Below are positions 27,932 to 39,413 of a stretch of DNA of 64,000 nt, in pieces (the first letter of the stretch is position 1; each line of letters opens with the position of its first letter). The position numbers and the translations under genes are program-made. This DNA is from Solenopsis invicta (lineage: Eukaryota; Arthropoda; Insecta; Hymenoptera; Formicidae). Under the pieces are notes generated by a model. The model saw only the letters and a program-made list of their open reading frames with translations, searched no databases and had not been told where the DNA came from. The stretch is taken from NCBI RefSeq assembly GCF_016802725.1, contig NC_052664.1, positions 28,971,275-29,035,274 of the forward strand, written 5' to 3'.

Positions 27932-29084
27932 GTGACTGTTGCCTAGCTGTGGATGACAGTTTCCTCGGGAGACCTCACCCCAATATATCACGTCGTCCTT
28001 TAACCTCGAATAATTGTACGACTGCCGCGTTTCCTCCTGCCCTCCTCGTAGTTCGCTTTCGAAATACCTGCAGGTATCCTGAGACGTAAAATAATTCATT
28101 TGCGAGCGTGCGCGACACGCTCGAGTAGACGATTCTGATACCGCCACGCAGTCGGAAAACACATTCGAAACGTTGCCAAAGCGAGTCTGTTTACCCACGG
28201 AATAATCTTGGAAATTCTGCTGACTTGATACCACCGCCGACGCTTACAAATTGTAGCAATAATGGAAAATCGTAATAATTATATATCCTATCTGCGACGG
28301 TAACGAGCTCGGATGAGACTTGTATTTTTCATACGTTGAAATTATAATCGTTGTGATTACAAATAATTTTTATAGCAGGTCGCAAGTAGACGCAACTCTT
28401 TTTCTGCATGTTTCACAGTATTAGCATCGGAAGATGCAATTTCTTTAGAGACGGTAAATAAATGCTTTGCTCTTCTTTAATACTAAGTTCCACCGGCATT
28501 AACAATGCAAAATAAGTGTTGTATAAGTATAATAATCAAATAAGCTTCGGTATTTCTACAAATAGTACCACAGAGAAAAAAATTTCATAACTATGGAGTT
28601 ACGCGGAGAAAAGAAATTTCATGCATATACAAATGCTGCAAAATGTTAGCGTTTCTTTTAATTAAGATCTGTTTACTGCTAGACTGCTCGCAGGGAGAAA
28701 CTCGAGCGTCTTTCATAAGAAAAAAAAAAAAAAGTAAGTCACACAAACGCGTACTCAAACGTAAATGCATATAGTATACTCTTACAAACAGAATATAAAT
28801 TCGACCAAGCGACTTTCATGTGGTACACTTTGAGTTAAAGCTAATGCCAGCGGTGAACTGGAAAATTAGAAACTTTGCAATTTCAATGTTTCAAAATTTA
28901 CAGAAAAATATATGCTGTGTAATATGCTGTGTTAATTTTAGTTGAACACATAGTTACGCACACTCTAAAAAAGACCAGAATTCAGTATGTTCCAAAAATG
29001 ATAATGTCGTGAAATGTTTAAAAATTGTATTCAAATTATTCCTCGAAAAATAAATTAAATCATTTTTTAATACAACGGGAAGAG

Positions 29085-29085
<1 letters not shown>

Positions 29086-29116
<31 letters not shown>

Positions 29117-29178
29117 ATGCGTGCGTGCGTGCGTGCGTGAGTGTATGTGTGTGTGTGTGTGTGCGCGCGCGTGCGTGC

Positions 29179-29273
<95 letters not shown>

Positions 29274-29285
29274 TGTGTGTGTGTT
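29086..29285. repeat. Compound (GT)n/(GTGC)n microsatellite
   Basis: A 200-bp tract of GT dinucleotides and GTGC tetranucleotides. It is almost perfectly alternating purine-pyrimidine; the only break is GAG at about 29,139-29,141. All three plus-strand frames stay open through it and encode Cys-Val-Arg-Ala runs, so these ORFs are artefacts. Confidence 0.98.
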
Positions 29286-29400
29286 ATATTTCGTTATACA
29301 GAAAATATATTTTTATACAATCATACTCGCAAACATTTTATTATTTCGAGTCGTTTTTAACTATGTTGTGAAAACGATTCTGTTATTTTATCCGTAACAA

Positions 29401-29625
29401 ATGCTGACACAGAATTATGTAGATACTCAAAAGCGGCCGATAATCCAGAAGCGGTGGCGAATGCCAAAGGGCGCCATTAAGCACGAAACTTTTCGCAAGA
29501 TGAAAAGGCACGTTGAATCGACGTTCACCCTTCCGAAACTCGATTCAAAGTTGCTTTATAACGTGGTGTATATGCAAAGTCCACCAGTTACCAAAGCACT
29601 GCTATATTCCACATATAATAAATAA
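29401..29625 (+). CDS. Candidate small ORF, 74 codons, basic product
   Basis: A 74-codon ATG-started ORF lies between the GT/GTGC microsatellite and a long AT-rich stretch. The reading frame is less AT-rich than its flanks, and AATAAA overlaps the stop codon, as might occur at a gene end. The product is basic (a Lys/Arg-rich middle with RWRMPKGAIKH) with no signal peptide, membrane segment or motif I know. An acceptor-like GACACAG lies just inside the ORF, so it could be a terminal exon. A random ORF of this length is expected several times in 64 kb, so support is weak. Confidence 0.15.
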   Translation: MLTQNYVDTQKRPIIQKRWRMPKGAIKHETFRKMKRHVESTFTLPKLDSKLLYNVVYMQSPPVTKALLYSTYNK

Positions 29626-29639
29626 AACATTAATATTAT

Positions 29640-32600
29640 TAATATCCTTTTTTGTAATAATCTCCATTTGTATGTAATGCATTATTCAAAATTTATTTTT
29701 CATTCGAATTATTATATAATTTAGCAAGAATCGCAATCAAATAAATTCTTAGAAGTACAGCTAATTCCGTAAATTATATAGGTGTAAAATGCACTATGAA
29801 TTATAACTTTTGTGCATTATCGGGTTTAAATTTATATGCATAAACGCACATCTAATTCATTTTATATAATTTCTATAAATCCTTTGTATTGAATCATTTC
29901 GTTAAATAATATAAAATTAAAAATATTATAATGGTTGTAATTAAAGCATTTGCTCCAATATTAATAGATATTTTGGAAATAAAAAAATTTTTCTGAATTT
30001 TTTTCTAAATTCAACGTATTTTATGTTATCCTGTTTTCTTTTATTTTCATACTTTTAAAAACTATAATTTCTGAAATTAGGTAATATGCACCACATTTAA
30101 ACATATACTTTGGTATCATCTTTATTCTCATTATAGCATTGTATAAGAGAGTTTATTTTCTCTTTAGGATTTAATAAACGTGATGACTCGTGGTCGAAGA
30201 AAAGCAATACAAAAAAAGTGGGCGAACTTTGTTATCTGTCATCCAGTTTCTTCCAGTTCTGGCTTATACTCCTCACCATTTCGGCCGTCGCCGATTTTTC
30301 GGCGTCCCCTTTTTATGTGTTTTTCCGCAACGGCGTCTCGTCAACGTCGCGAACTTCCGATGCGTCAGTGAGCGAGCTTCCATCCTTTCCTTTCTCTTCA
30401 TCGCTTCGATTCTTTTGTCGTAAACTTTTGAGAGTCACCCGAAAGGAGGTAGCGCACCCGCGAATCAAGTGTCAAATATTTTGGAAATGTAAACAGGTGG
30501 AAAGTCCACCCGTTCCCGTTTTGAGAGGCACAGATCTGCCATTTTCTTACCGTTTTTCTGCGAGTCAAAAGTCCCGCGGTCTTAATCGCGAAACGCCTTG
30601 ACCCGGCAGCATGAAAAGGACGAGAGCTAAGTTGACACTCAGAAACGAGTAAAATTTCTCTTTGCACTATCCGAGCGACAAATCTGTGCCATCCGGATTT
30701 TCACGAAAATGTCTCAAAACTCCCGTGTTTAAACATACTGACAGATTTTTCTAAAATGCCGACATTTATCACTTTGTTTTATTGCGTGAAAATGTTAACG
30801 CGATAAGTAAAATGATAGTATTATCAATTGTATTGTAATAGTACATTGATTCCAATTAAAAGTTAAAACTTTTATTTCAATTAATTTTTCAAATAATTGT
30901 TTTTAATGTCATTAAAGTTTTAGCTTTATTTTGCTTTAATCGTGTAACTTAACCTTAGGTCGCCATATTGGAGTAAGATGTGCAATTTTTTTCATTGTAA
31001 CTTTTTTATAATATAATTTCTTCTTCTGAGACTTACTTCGAGATCCGTGTGCTTCTTAATTATATATACAATTAATACAATAATATTTATTAATTACAAC
31101 CTTTTTTCATCATTTCATGTTGTTCAAATAATAACATTTTATTCATTGGGTGTAAAATCATGATTTGTTGATTTTTCAAAAATGTACATAATTAAACTTC
31201 TTAGAGCGATTTATGTCAGACTATTTTTCTTGCTAGGTCATAAAATCAACTAAAAGAACCCATTGTTTCATTTTGCTCAAAGTTTAAATTAAAAAATTTA
31301 ATATTTTTTATTTATTTGCACAATTTTGCAATACAATTTCTTTAAACAATTGTAATTACTTAATGTAAAAATTTTTGGTTCGATTCTTATTTATCTGTTT
31401 TACTTTGAAGTATTTCATATATTTTGAACTAAAAAATATGCTTTTAGTTTAGAAATATAGCGTGACAAAGTTACAGGATTCCACAGACTCCTGTGATGAG
31501 AAGAAAAAAATAAGTAATGGCAGCCTTAATACTGTAGTGTGTAAACACTGTAAACTATATGCAAGATTTTATAAAAATAATTGTCTCAATTAATTGTTCC
31601 TCATATACATATATGAAAATTATGACGTTCTAATTTGTTCATAGTATTAAATTCTATTTTACATTCCGATTATGCAACTGGTGATACTAATCTGCGCAAA
31701 GAATGCAAACATATGTTAAAATTATGTAAGCCATATTGACGTAATTACTGGGGATTCATGTTTCGCAAGCTGTAAGTGAATTATGTAAATTAAGTGAGCC
31801 GCTGCACGCTTCTCGTGCTCTGAAAATGGCCGCGTGAAATAAGCGATTATTCAGAAATTACCCCGATAATTTATGACCGCGCAATGAACATACATGTCGA
31901 ATATGTGATAGACGTTTAATAGCCCTATAGAAATGCCTCTTGTCTGCTTTCTGTTTGATATTCTGGAGATATTTGCTCCTTTCATGAAAATGGCGCCATT
32001 GGGAAAACCTTTTTTCCATGAGAGAGTTTTGTCACTGTCATAATATTACCTTGTCGACTTTTATTTGGCCAAGAATATCAGTTAATTACAATGTTAAGTC
32101 ATATAAAAAAAAGACATTAAATATGTGACATGTTACATATTTTTATATTACTATTCTCCAAATCTCGCAGAATAAAATGTCACTCTAAAAAGTGAAAATT
32201 GAACCTGTCCATCTTTCTGAGTGATTTTTATTATTCTACGAAATTTAGAGAGTATGCAATATGTATGTTATATAAATATGGATGCGTATATTATTATATA
32301 ATACAATACATAAAATTTAATATTCTTTTCGTAAATATAATGTCTTATATTTTTAAATAAATTTTGTGTTTTTGAAATCTTGATTGAGTCTCGATATGTT
32401 TGTCAAAAAAAAAAAAAAAAAAAAAAAAAAATCAAGTGCTCAGATTTCTATAAAAGGAACGTAACGCCACTACATTTCTCTCTTCATAGAATTTCGTTTC
32501 CAATTAATAGCGCTTCCATAACCGATTTTGCATTCACTATAAGAGCTCGTTGAACCTAAAATCGCGGCGCTATCAAGTTTGAGCCGTTCAAGGCAAATCA

Positions 32601-33080
32601 CCGTTACTATAACGACAGTTACGACGCAGCAACGACGACGTCATAACGCGCAAGAGCGACTGAAGATAGTGGCGTTTCCGACACACCGAGCGTTCGCCCA
32701 TTGGAGCTACCTCGCGAATTCTGCGCCTCGATAATTGAAGGTGAAGTCTAAGCGCATCACATGATCGCACTGGCAACCTATATATCCATATACCCTATGC
32801 GGCAATTAACACCATGTCGAAGCAAACGCGTCCGTTGAACAGCCAGCTTCGCAGCCAGCTTTGAATGAATATACCACGACACGTATCCACCACGAAATGC
32901 GCATTTTACACCTCGTGAAAGCACTAATAAATGGACCGCGCAATGTGTGTACCGTAAGGGCTAACTTCGAATTGTTCCACCGTTTGATTTAACATGTCTC
33001 GTGCAACGACCTCTTGGCCACGCAGCTTTCGCATCGCGATGATGCGTACGCGTGCAGAGTTGGCATAAGAAAAAGTACCC
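29640..33080. other. Non-coding, very AT-rich then complex
   Basis: 29,640-30,150 and 30,750-32,400 are AT-rich and featureless. 30,180-30,660 and 32,560-33,060 are more complex and CG-containing, with only short overlapping ORFs. A short direct repeat, CAGCCAGCTT (32,839 and 32,851), occurs near 32.84 kb. Confidence 0.6.
32405..32431. repeat. Poly(A)27 tract
   Basis: 27 uninterrupted A. It could be a retroposon tail, but nothing recognisable precedes it and no target duplication is obvious. Confidence 0.9.
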
Positions 33081-33088
33081 TCTATATC

Positions 33089-33302
33089 TGAATCAGTGTA
33101 ATCTTACTGATTTACAGTGCTATGCTTATAATTGTGATCAATGATTATTCATTCTTTCAGTGATTTCGCTTAAGAGAGAAAGGGTTGCTCACTGATTGGA
33201 ATTACTGAAAGGCAGTGCATGTACAATTGATTGATATAGTTATAAACATATTACCAAAATCAGGCTGTTCACTGTCTCTTAGTGAATAGATACACTGATT
33301 CT
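33089..33302. mobile_element. Foldback (MITE-like) element, copy 2
   Basis: Second copy of the element at 17.7 kb, in the same orientation. The shared 20-mer ACTGAAAGGCAGTGCATGTA sits at 33,205-33,224. The ends are better preserved: GAATCAGTGTA at 33,091-33,101 is the exact inverted repeat of TACACTGATTC at 33,292-33,302. The internal arms (around 33,124-33,165 and 33,205-33,255) are also imperfect inverted repeats containing TTATAA and CTTTCAG/CTGAAAG blocks. Several small indels separate the copies, so both insertions are old. It has no coding capacity. Its presence at two sites, with conserved termini and different flanks, supports a mobile element rather than a local duplication. Confidence 0.85.
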
Positions 33303-33912
33303 AATTTTTAAAATACGCGATGTGTAATTTATCAATTTATGAATAATATACCTCTGTTATGATAATTTGATATTCTTTCGTTACTTAAAGATCTTTCCTT
33401 GATCTTTAAATAATTATAATTCCGCTGCTGTAAAACTGGATCTTTTTAAGTCTTGAAAGTTTAGCAAATTATCTTTTAATTGCAAATATATCATTGGTGC
33501 AGCGTAGACGCATCTAAAAAGTGGAATTTATAGCAACATACTCGACACGCTTCAAAATATTCTGCTTGCGTTTCGCAAATGAAAACTTAATAGACGTCTT
33601 CCGCGTTCGCGTATTATCTCAAAATTCAAAATTTCGTCTAATTATAGCGCGACCGAAAGTGCATCCAGATTTAACTAAAGTATAAAGAAAACACAGGGTT
33701 ACGGGGCTATTAACGCACCATTCTGCATTATACGACGTCGTGGCTGCGACGGAGGTAATTTGGTACAAGAAAATATTTATCGGCCAACAAGTTTACCTGG
33801 AATAAATCCAGAGGAAGGCCGCTGATGAACGGCGGGGAGAAGCCGCGTGATGCGAAAAGGGCGAGGAGGATTAAGTTTTCCGGGTGCCTAAGTTCACGAG
33901 CCGAGCCAACAT

Positions 33913-34003
33913 AAAGAGAGAGAAAGAGAAAGAAGGGGAGATGGGAAGAGGCGAAAGAGAGAGAAAGAGAGAAAAAGAGGGAGAACAAGAGGCGTCCGTG
34001 CGG
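33913..34003. repeat. Polypurine (GA-rich) tract
   Basis: GAGAGAGAAAGAG-type sequence, nearly pure purine over about 90 bases, with only rare pyrimidines. Confidence 0.9.
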
Positions 34004-35473
34004 GACGGCGAAAAAAACGAGCAGCCCGAGAGGTAAACGGTGCAAATTAAGCGCGGCGCGCGGGAATGCAGTTTTCCTTTCCCGGCACGGCCGGCGTCGG
34101 CATTAGCGCCGCCTCCGAGCTTAACGATCGTCCCGACCGAAAGAAAACGCCGAAAACTTCCGTTCTTCTTTTCGAGACGATCTCTCGCCTTTTTACGGGC
34201 GGCAGCTGTCGTAGATCGATTAGATTTTCGCGGCTTGCTCGCGGCTAAGCTTGTCTCGACGCGCTATAAAGGTGACAATATGTCGCGCTATTAAAGCGGT
34301 CGAAAAAGCTGCGAAGAAGAATATCTTCTGTCGTACGAGGCAGACTTCCCTGCTGAGGATCAAGTTAATTATTTCTTACCACGGAATCGTGATACACGAA
34401 CTGTTAAGCGTTTCAAGTTTGAGTAAATTAAATGATGAATAATTGGCATAAGAACGGTTGATACGGTCTCTAGCCATTTTTTATAAAAGTTTATTACTGT
34501 AAGATGGACTCCGAAATGACTTGTTTATTTTTTAGTAATTTGATATTTATTTGAAAAAAAAATAAAAAATTTATTTTGCTTTCTAGTGCAGATATCGTGC
34601 AAAAATGGATGCAGTACACGGACGAAACGAATCTATTTTATCAAAAGTAAAACGCGATTGAGCGCGTGTTTCTGTAAAACAGGAATATCGCAGGGGGCAT
34701 AAAACGAATTTTCATCGACGTTTATCCAAAATTGAGTTTCAAAATCCGCGTGTCTAACAGAATAATTAAAAAAACAGACCGGGGCGAGCGGCAACTAAAG
34801 TGACGTTGATGCCTCGCGGCAAGTTAAATGTTCTGTCGCAGTGTTACGAGATTACGCAAGATGCGAAACATCAATTTAATTGATTGCGACATAAATTCGT
34901 CAAAACGCGGGCGCATGCTCACGCTAGAATGCAGCGCCAACGTCGCCTCCTCTCTCGCTTAAAATGTTTCGTGTTCTCCGTTACATATTGAAAACATTTC
35001 GACGTCGATTTATTTGCTGTCAACCTGCCAGCACGATTGTCCCATATCGTAATGCCTAAAAGTATCGTTCCGTTCCCGGCAGTCTCGAAAACGGCGCTAA
35101 CGGAAAATTTGCGAGGCTATTTCGCGTGCAAACTTTATTACGAAACGCGCAAACAATTTGCTCGTTTAAAACGCCAAGCTGCGTGTCACAACTAGTGGCA
35201 GATAATGGTTAATGCCGTCCTATCAAATTCCACTACACGTTTATGTGATTTTTATTCCACGTGTAAGCCAGAAGAAGGAAAATAATTATTATAATCCTGT
35301 AAAAACGTGTAGTATTCTTGAAGCTTAATAAAAATCCGTTATTGTAAATTTATTTAAATAATAACAACGATTATTTTTATCCGATTCGTGTCAAGTTATT
35401 TGTTAATTATCTAATTATTGCAAATTAATAAAAAAAAACATGGATTTAATAAATTCGTTCGTCTGAAAAAAAA

Positions 35474-35968
35474 TTACGTTATAATTAGAGGTGTGCAAAT
35501 CAAGTGAGGTTGAATCGAAATCGAATTAAATTTTCTCGGATTTGCATTATATGCTAATTTAAACATATTAAAATATTTTAAATAATGTTGCAAATTTCTT
35601 TTAATAGACGAGAAAATTAATTGCGAGAATTTTAAGAAGTATTATAATTACAAAAAAATGATATGCTAAGTAAAAATTTGTAATAGTCACTATAGACAAT
35701 AAGTTTGAAGATATATTAATAAATAAGCATTAAATATATATTTCACAAATTACAATTTTACTATCGAAATGATAGTGTTTTAGCGCTTTTCATTAGAAAA
35801 ATATAATAAAGCAATTAAAAATTTTTTGTTTTACATTTTCTTAAAATTAAAAAAATTTTGTTATATAAAATAAAATCATACAAATCTTTTAGATTCGAAA
35901 ACGAATCGAATCAAATACACTGTGACAGTTCGGTTCGAATTATTCACACTCCTCTCGATATAACGTAA
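35474..35968. mobile_element. hAT-like non-autonomous element with terminal inverted repeats
   Basis: The left end reads AGAGGTGTGCAAATC (35,487-35,501) and the right end is the complement of AGAGGAGTGTGAATAA. Both are bordered outside by an inverted TTACGTTAT (35,474-35,482 and 35,960-35,968). A start of the form AGAGGTGTGCAAA is typical of insect hAT elements. The subterminal regions on both sides carry repeated GAATCGA/TCGAATC motifs in opposite orientation, also common in hAT derivatives. The roughly 500-bp body is AT-rich with no transposase ORF. A clean 8-bp target duplication is not visible, because the expected flanks are inverted rather than direct; the outer motif may belong to the terminal repeat. 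Confidence 0.55.
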
Positions 35969-37154
35969 AGTGAATCTTTTAATTCATCGATTGACTAATC
36001 GCATTACGCGCAAATGCAATTTTGCTCTGTAAAAGCTGCATTTGTGCATATGTGATTGATCAAACAATGAATTAAAAACCTGCTTATAAATGCAAATTTG
36101 CAAAATCAGGCTATTTTTGCATTTTTTATTCGACTACGCTGCAAGTATTTTAGTTGCATCAATGTTTATAATCTTAAATTATATTTTTATTTAAAAAAAA
36201 TTCTGTTGCGCTAAATTTCCAATTTAGTACGTAGTATCGAAAAGGTACATAATACATGAAAGTTGCAAATGTTTCACCGTGTGTTGTAGCCTTAAAAATA
36301 CATGGCAAGAATGAAACTCGTGGAGTTGAGTCGAGCTTTTACGTACTCTTGCCTTAACTTAGCGGAAACCTAAAGTTCGTTAGAATTTTTAACTTAGAAA
36401 AATGAAGAACATCGTTACTGCGTGTCTTCAGAAAGCAGGATTGTCATTAAAGATGTATAGAGTATGATGTACTTTATTTTTGCAATGAAAAGTAATTGTG
36501 TTACTATTAAATTAGCTATTAAATAGAATATTAAATTCTTTCAACAATCATTAACAATTATTGACATGCGTTTAACTAAAATAATTATTAATAATCAAAA
36601 TTTCAATTGTTAACTAACATTTTGTCTACTTAATATTTTTTACTGGCAATTATTACCAAAAGTTTCGGTGTAAAATTTAGTCTAGCATCCCTTAAATGTA
36701 ATGTTTCAATAAAATCGATACTAATTTGTTTCCACGATGTTATAAATAATTATCACGAACGGTGCACAAGGCAAATCTGTCGCTCAACTCACATTAGAAC
36801 CGCTGAATTCTTAAACCATTCGATCCGCTTAACATCACGCACATTGGTTTAGTATTCTCGGGAGATACGTGCCCCAGAATACATAACAAATTCATGTCCA
36901 TTTCTCGCCCTTCGCACTAAGGCTTGACCATAAAAACATTCTCAAAGGGTCGGAGAGCCGTTTCGTCGCGCTTGTCACCGACCGCTTGTGTCAGCATATA
37001 TATTCGCGAGCATTTGTCGACATATTATGCCAGAGCATACCGACGTATATCGCACCCATATTGACGCATATTCGCGCATACCAACGGACGCATGCCGCGA
37101 AATATTTCCCTTCGCGAAGTCATCGATCGCGCATACGGCCGTACAATCGTCAGT

Positions 37155-37183
37155 GTACGCGTGTGTGCGCGCGTGTGTGTGTA
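37155..37183. repeat. Short (GT)/(GC) alternating tract
   Basis: GTGTACGCGTGTGTGCGCGC continuing in GTGTGTGT: alternating purine-pyrimidine. Confidence 0.85.
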
Positions 37184-38644
37184 TTGCGAGAGCGTGGCCG
37201 TTGATCGCGTTGATCTGTAATAGACATCTAATTGCAGTAATGCGCTAATGAGGCTGCGCTACCCCGGATATCGCATTCCGCGCCGTAATTCCAAGCGTTG
37301 TTTAACTTCCGAAAACGCGCACAGAGGATACTCGCGGATTCCACTCTTAGGGCGTGTTTATGCCTCTACGCGCGTATACCCAAATTTTCTCGTCCCCACA
37401 TTGGCGAATGCATGCATCGATACGGGTTTGATTTCCGCTTCGTCAACATTAATCCATTTTCGACGTTGCAAAAACATCAATTTCCGAATATAATGTAAAT
37501 TTTGCAAAAACTGTATATATAAAAAAAACTCGTGTTAAATGCCATATAATTTAATTTTTTGTATTGCTCTCTACCAGTTTCAATTTGCTACAACTTTGGA
37601 AAACAAATGTTTCAGAGAATGTTTTCATTTAATATTTTGAAAAATTTTGATTACAGCTGAAAAACTTTCAAACTAAATAAATTGTATAAGAGAAAGGATA
37701 TACTGTCTGTCTACTTCTTATAAATGTTTTTCTTATATTATTATTATTTTACGATTGTCTGTTTAGAGACTTATTTTTAATATTATTATTCTGGAATTTA
37801 TTATAAGGAAGAGTAGAGTAAATCGGATCAATTTGCAATTTTTGCTCTTTATAAGACGTGAATGAAGTCTGATTGTTAAAATAAAAATAAATGGTGGAAA
37901 GCTAATTAAATTCCTTTTATTTCTGTTGCAAATTATTTTGACATATCTATCACCGATTTGGAAATATATCGGAAAATAGAAATAAGCTGTTTTTGTTTCG
38001 ATTTGGAACCACCGATTCCAAATCGGATTGTCTCCTGTTTCAAATCAGACTTCCCTGTTGTTTTCGATTTTTAATAGGATTTTTTTAGTATTAAAAAAAC
38101 ACAAGCAGTTGAATCAAAAATACAAATTTTATTCAGAAAAAATTAATAAAAATTCAAATAATTTAATTGAAAATCAAATAATAAAATCAATTTATTTTGA
38201 GTCTGATAACTCATAATAAGTTCACTAAAATAATTCTAGGATTAAATCTGGTCGGTCAATCGCCATTATGACTAGGTTGTGATTCCAATGTAATATAATC
38301 AGAGTTTTTTGTTTTTTCAAGAGCACATCCACTCACATCAGCCTAGAAATTTTCTAGTAAGGTACCAATCAGAAAATTTTATATTAAATTATCGAATCAG
38401 TGACGTGGACAGTCATCCAAAAGCAAGAGGTCCAATTTGGACAACTGTCAAACTGCTGCCACACGTTCGGTTTCTTATAATGACTTTACATTATCATGAT
38501 AAGCAAATCTGTATTTATTTACGTTCAAAAGGTTCGATTTTTTGCCCCACTCTTTCTTATTTGTTATATAAAAATTTAAATTTCTAACAAAGAATTAAAA
38601 TTTCTGTTATATGATACAAAGTTAACTTTAATTTGTTTTTAATA

Positions 38645-38720
38645 CAGTGGAGCCTCCCATATTCGAAATAATAGGGAGACAAAATCGTTTGGATAAGGGA
38701 ATTTTCAGATAATAGAATAA
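38645..38720 (+). mobile_element. pogo/Tigger-type transposon left terminus
   Basis: The sequence starts CAGTGGAGCCTCCCATATTC directly after a TA dinucleotide (38,643-38,644), the target used by Tc1/mariner and pogo families. CAGTGGAGCCTC followed by alternating 'ATA...GGGAGAC...GGATAAGGG' blocks is the form of Tigger/pogo inverted termini. The matching right terminus (complement ending in CCACTG-TA) is not found downstream, so the element is truncated or decayed. The complex sequence up to about 39,060 could be its remnant body, but no CENP-B or DDE transposase motif is readable. Confidence 0.45.
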
Positions 38721-39360
38721 ATACATTTTTATATTAAATTTCATTTATTCAAACAGAAACTTAAATTTTTAACAAACAGGACTTCAAAGAAACTTAAATT
38801 CTTTACTGTATTTGTTTAATTTGGTAAGACAGAAAATATATAACATTAAATGAGAATGTTGAAAATGAGCGAGCCGCGAGGTCGAGCAAAATGGGATCGT
38901 CGGAGCGCCATAAAATCCAACGAAGACAGTCTTGTCCATTTCTCGAGCTGCGCAAACAGCAAGGAAAGGCGCGAGTGAGAACCGAAAAACACAATAAGTG
39001 CTCGCAAATGTAGTTACTGCGATTTAGTTGCGGTCTCTCACCACCGCAAAAGTGCCGTAAGGTTACATCTTCTAACCGCGTTTAATCTTCTCGCGTGAGC
39101 TTCCATTAGTTGAAAAGGACAGAGGAGAGAGGAGACAAACATACCATAGGCATGCGGCGGAAAGACAAAGAGAAACGGACGAAGGGAAGACAGGGTGAAA
39201 CGTAGAAACAAAAATGGATACAGAAGCTGAGATATAGCGAATAGCGGAAATAGGAAAAGGGGGAAAGAGAGCGATGCGCGTGACAGAAAAAGAAAGAGAC
39301 AGAGAAAGGAAGATGGACCACGCAATGGTAGAGTCATTTCTCAAACTGGAGCGACTCTGC

Positions 39361-39365
39361 TTTCT

Positions 39366-39413
<48 letters not shown>
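39361..39413. repeat. (CT)n microsatellite
   Basis: 53 consecutive pyrimidines with a pure CT core of about 16 units. The roughly 220 bases before it (39,113-39,330) are conversely purine-rich. Confidence 0.97.

Larger units (their letters stand above)
17902..29085. other. Non-coding DNA with simple repeats
   Basis: It holds the foldback at 19.7 kb, a purine-rich tract (21 kb), GA and CT repeats and a palindrome (22.8 kb). The interval 24,900-26,300 and the AT-rich 25,700-26,280 show no features. A strong donor-like CAG-GTAAGT at 20,052-20,060 has no coding-like sequence upstream. Confidence 0.6.
33303..38640. other. Non-coding unique DNA
   Basis: It contains the polypurine tract (33.9 kb), a CG-rich stretch at 34,030-34,270 and the hAT-like element. 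A 10-bp hairpin (TCGATTTGGAA against TTCCAAATCG) lies at 37,999-38,025. No gene is recognised; the small ORFs at 36,986-37,500 are Arg/His-rich and in overlapping frames. Confidence 0.6.

Noticed and set aside
27770..28234. 154-codon minus-strand ORF
   Set aside because: It includes a translated CT repeat (Glu-Arg run), ends in a Phe/Ser run from an A-rich tract, and has no known domain.
29025..29397. Three long plus-strand ORFs rich in Cys, Val, Arg and Ala
   Set aside because: They are translations of the GT/GTGC microsatellite in all three frames.
32380..32450. Poly(A)27 as a retrotransposon tail
   Set aside because: No retroelement body and no target-site duplication could be identified on either side.
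32839..32863. Resemblance of AGCCAGCTTTG to the miR-2 family
   Set aside because: Only a short match, the seed context is incomplete, and no precursor hairpin is visible.
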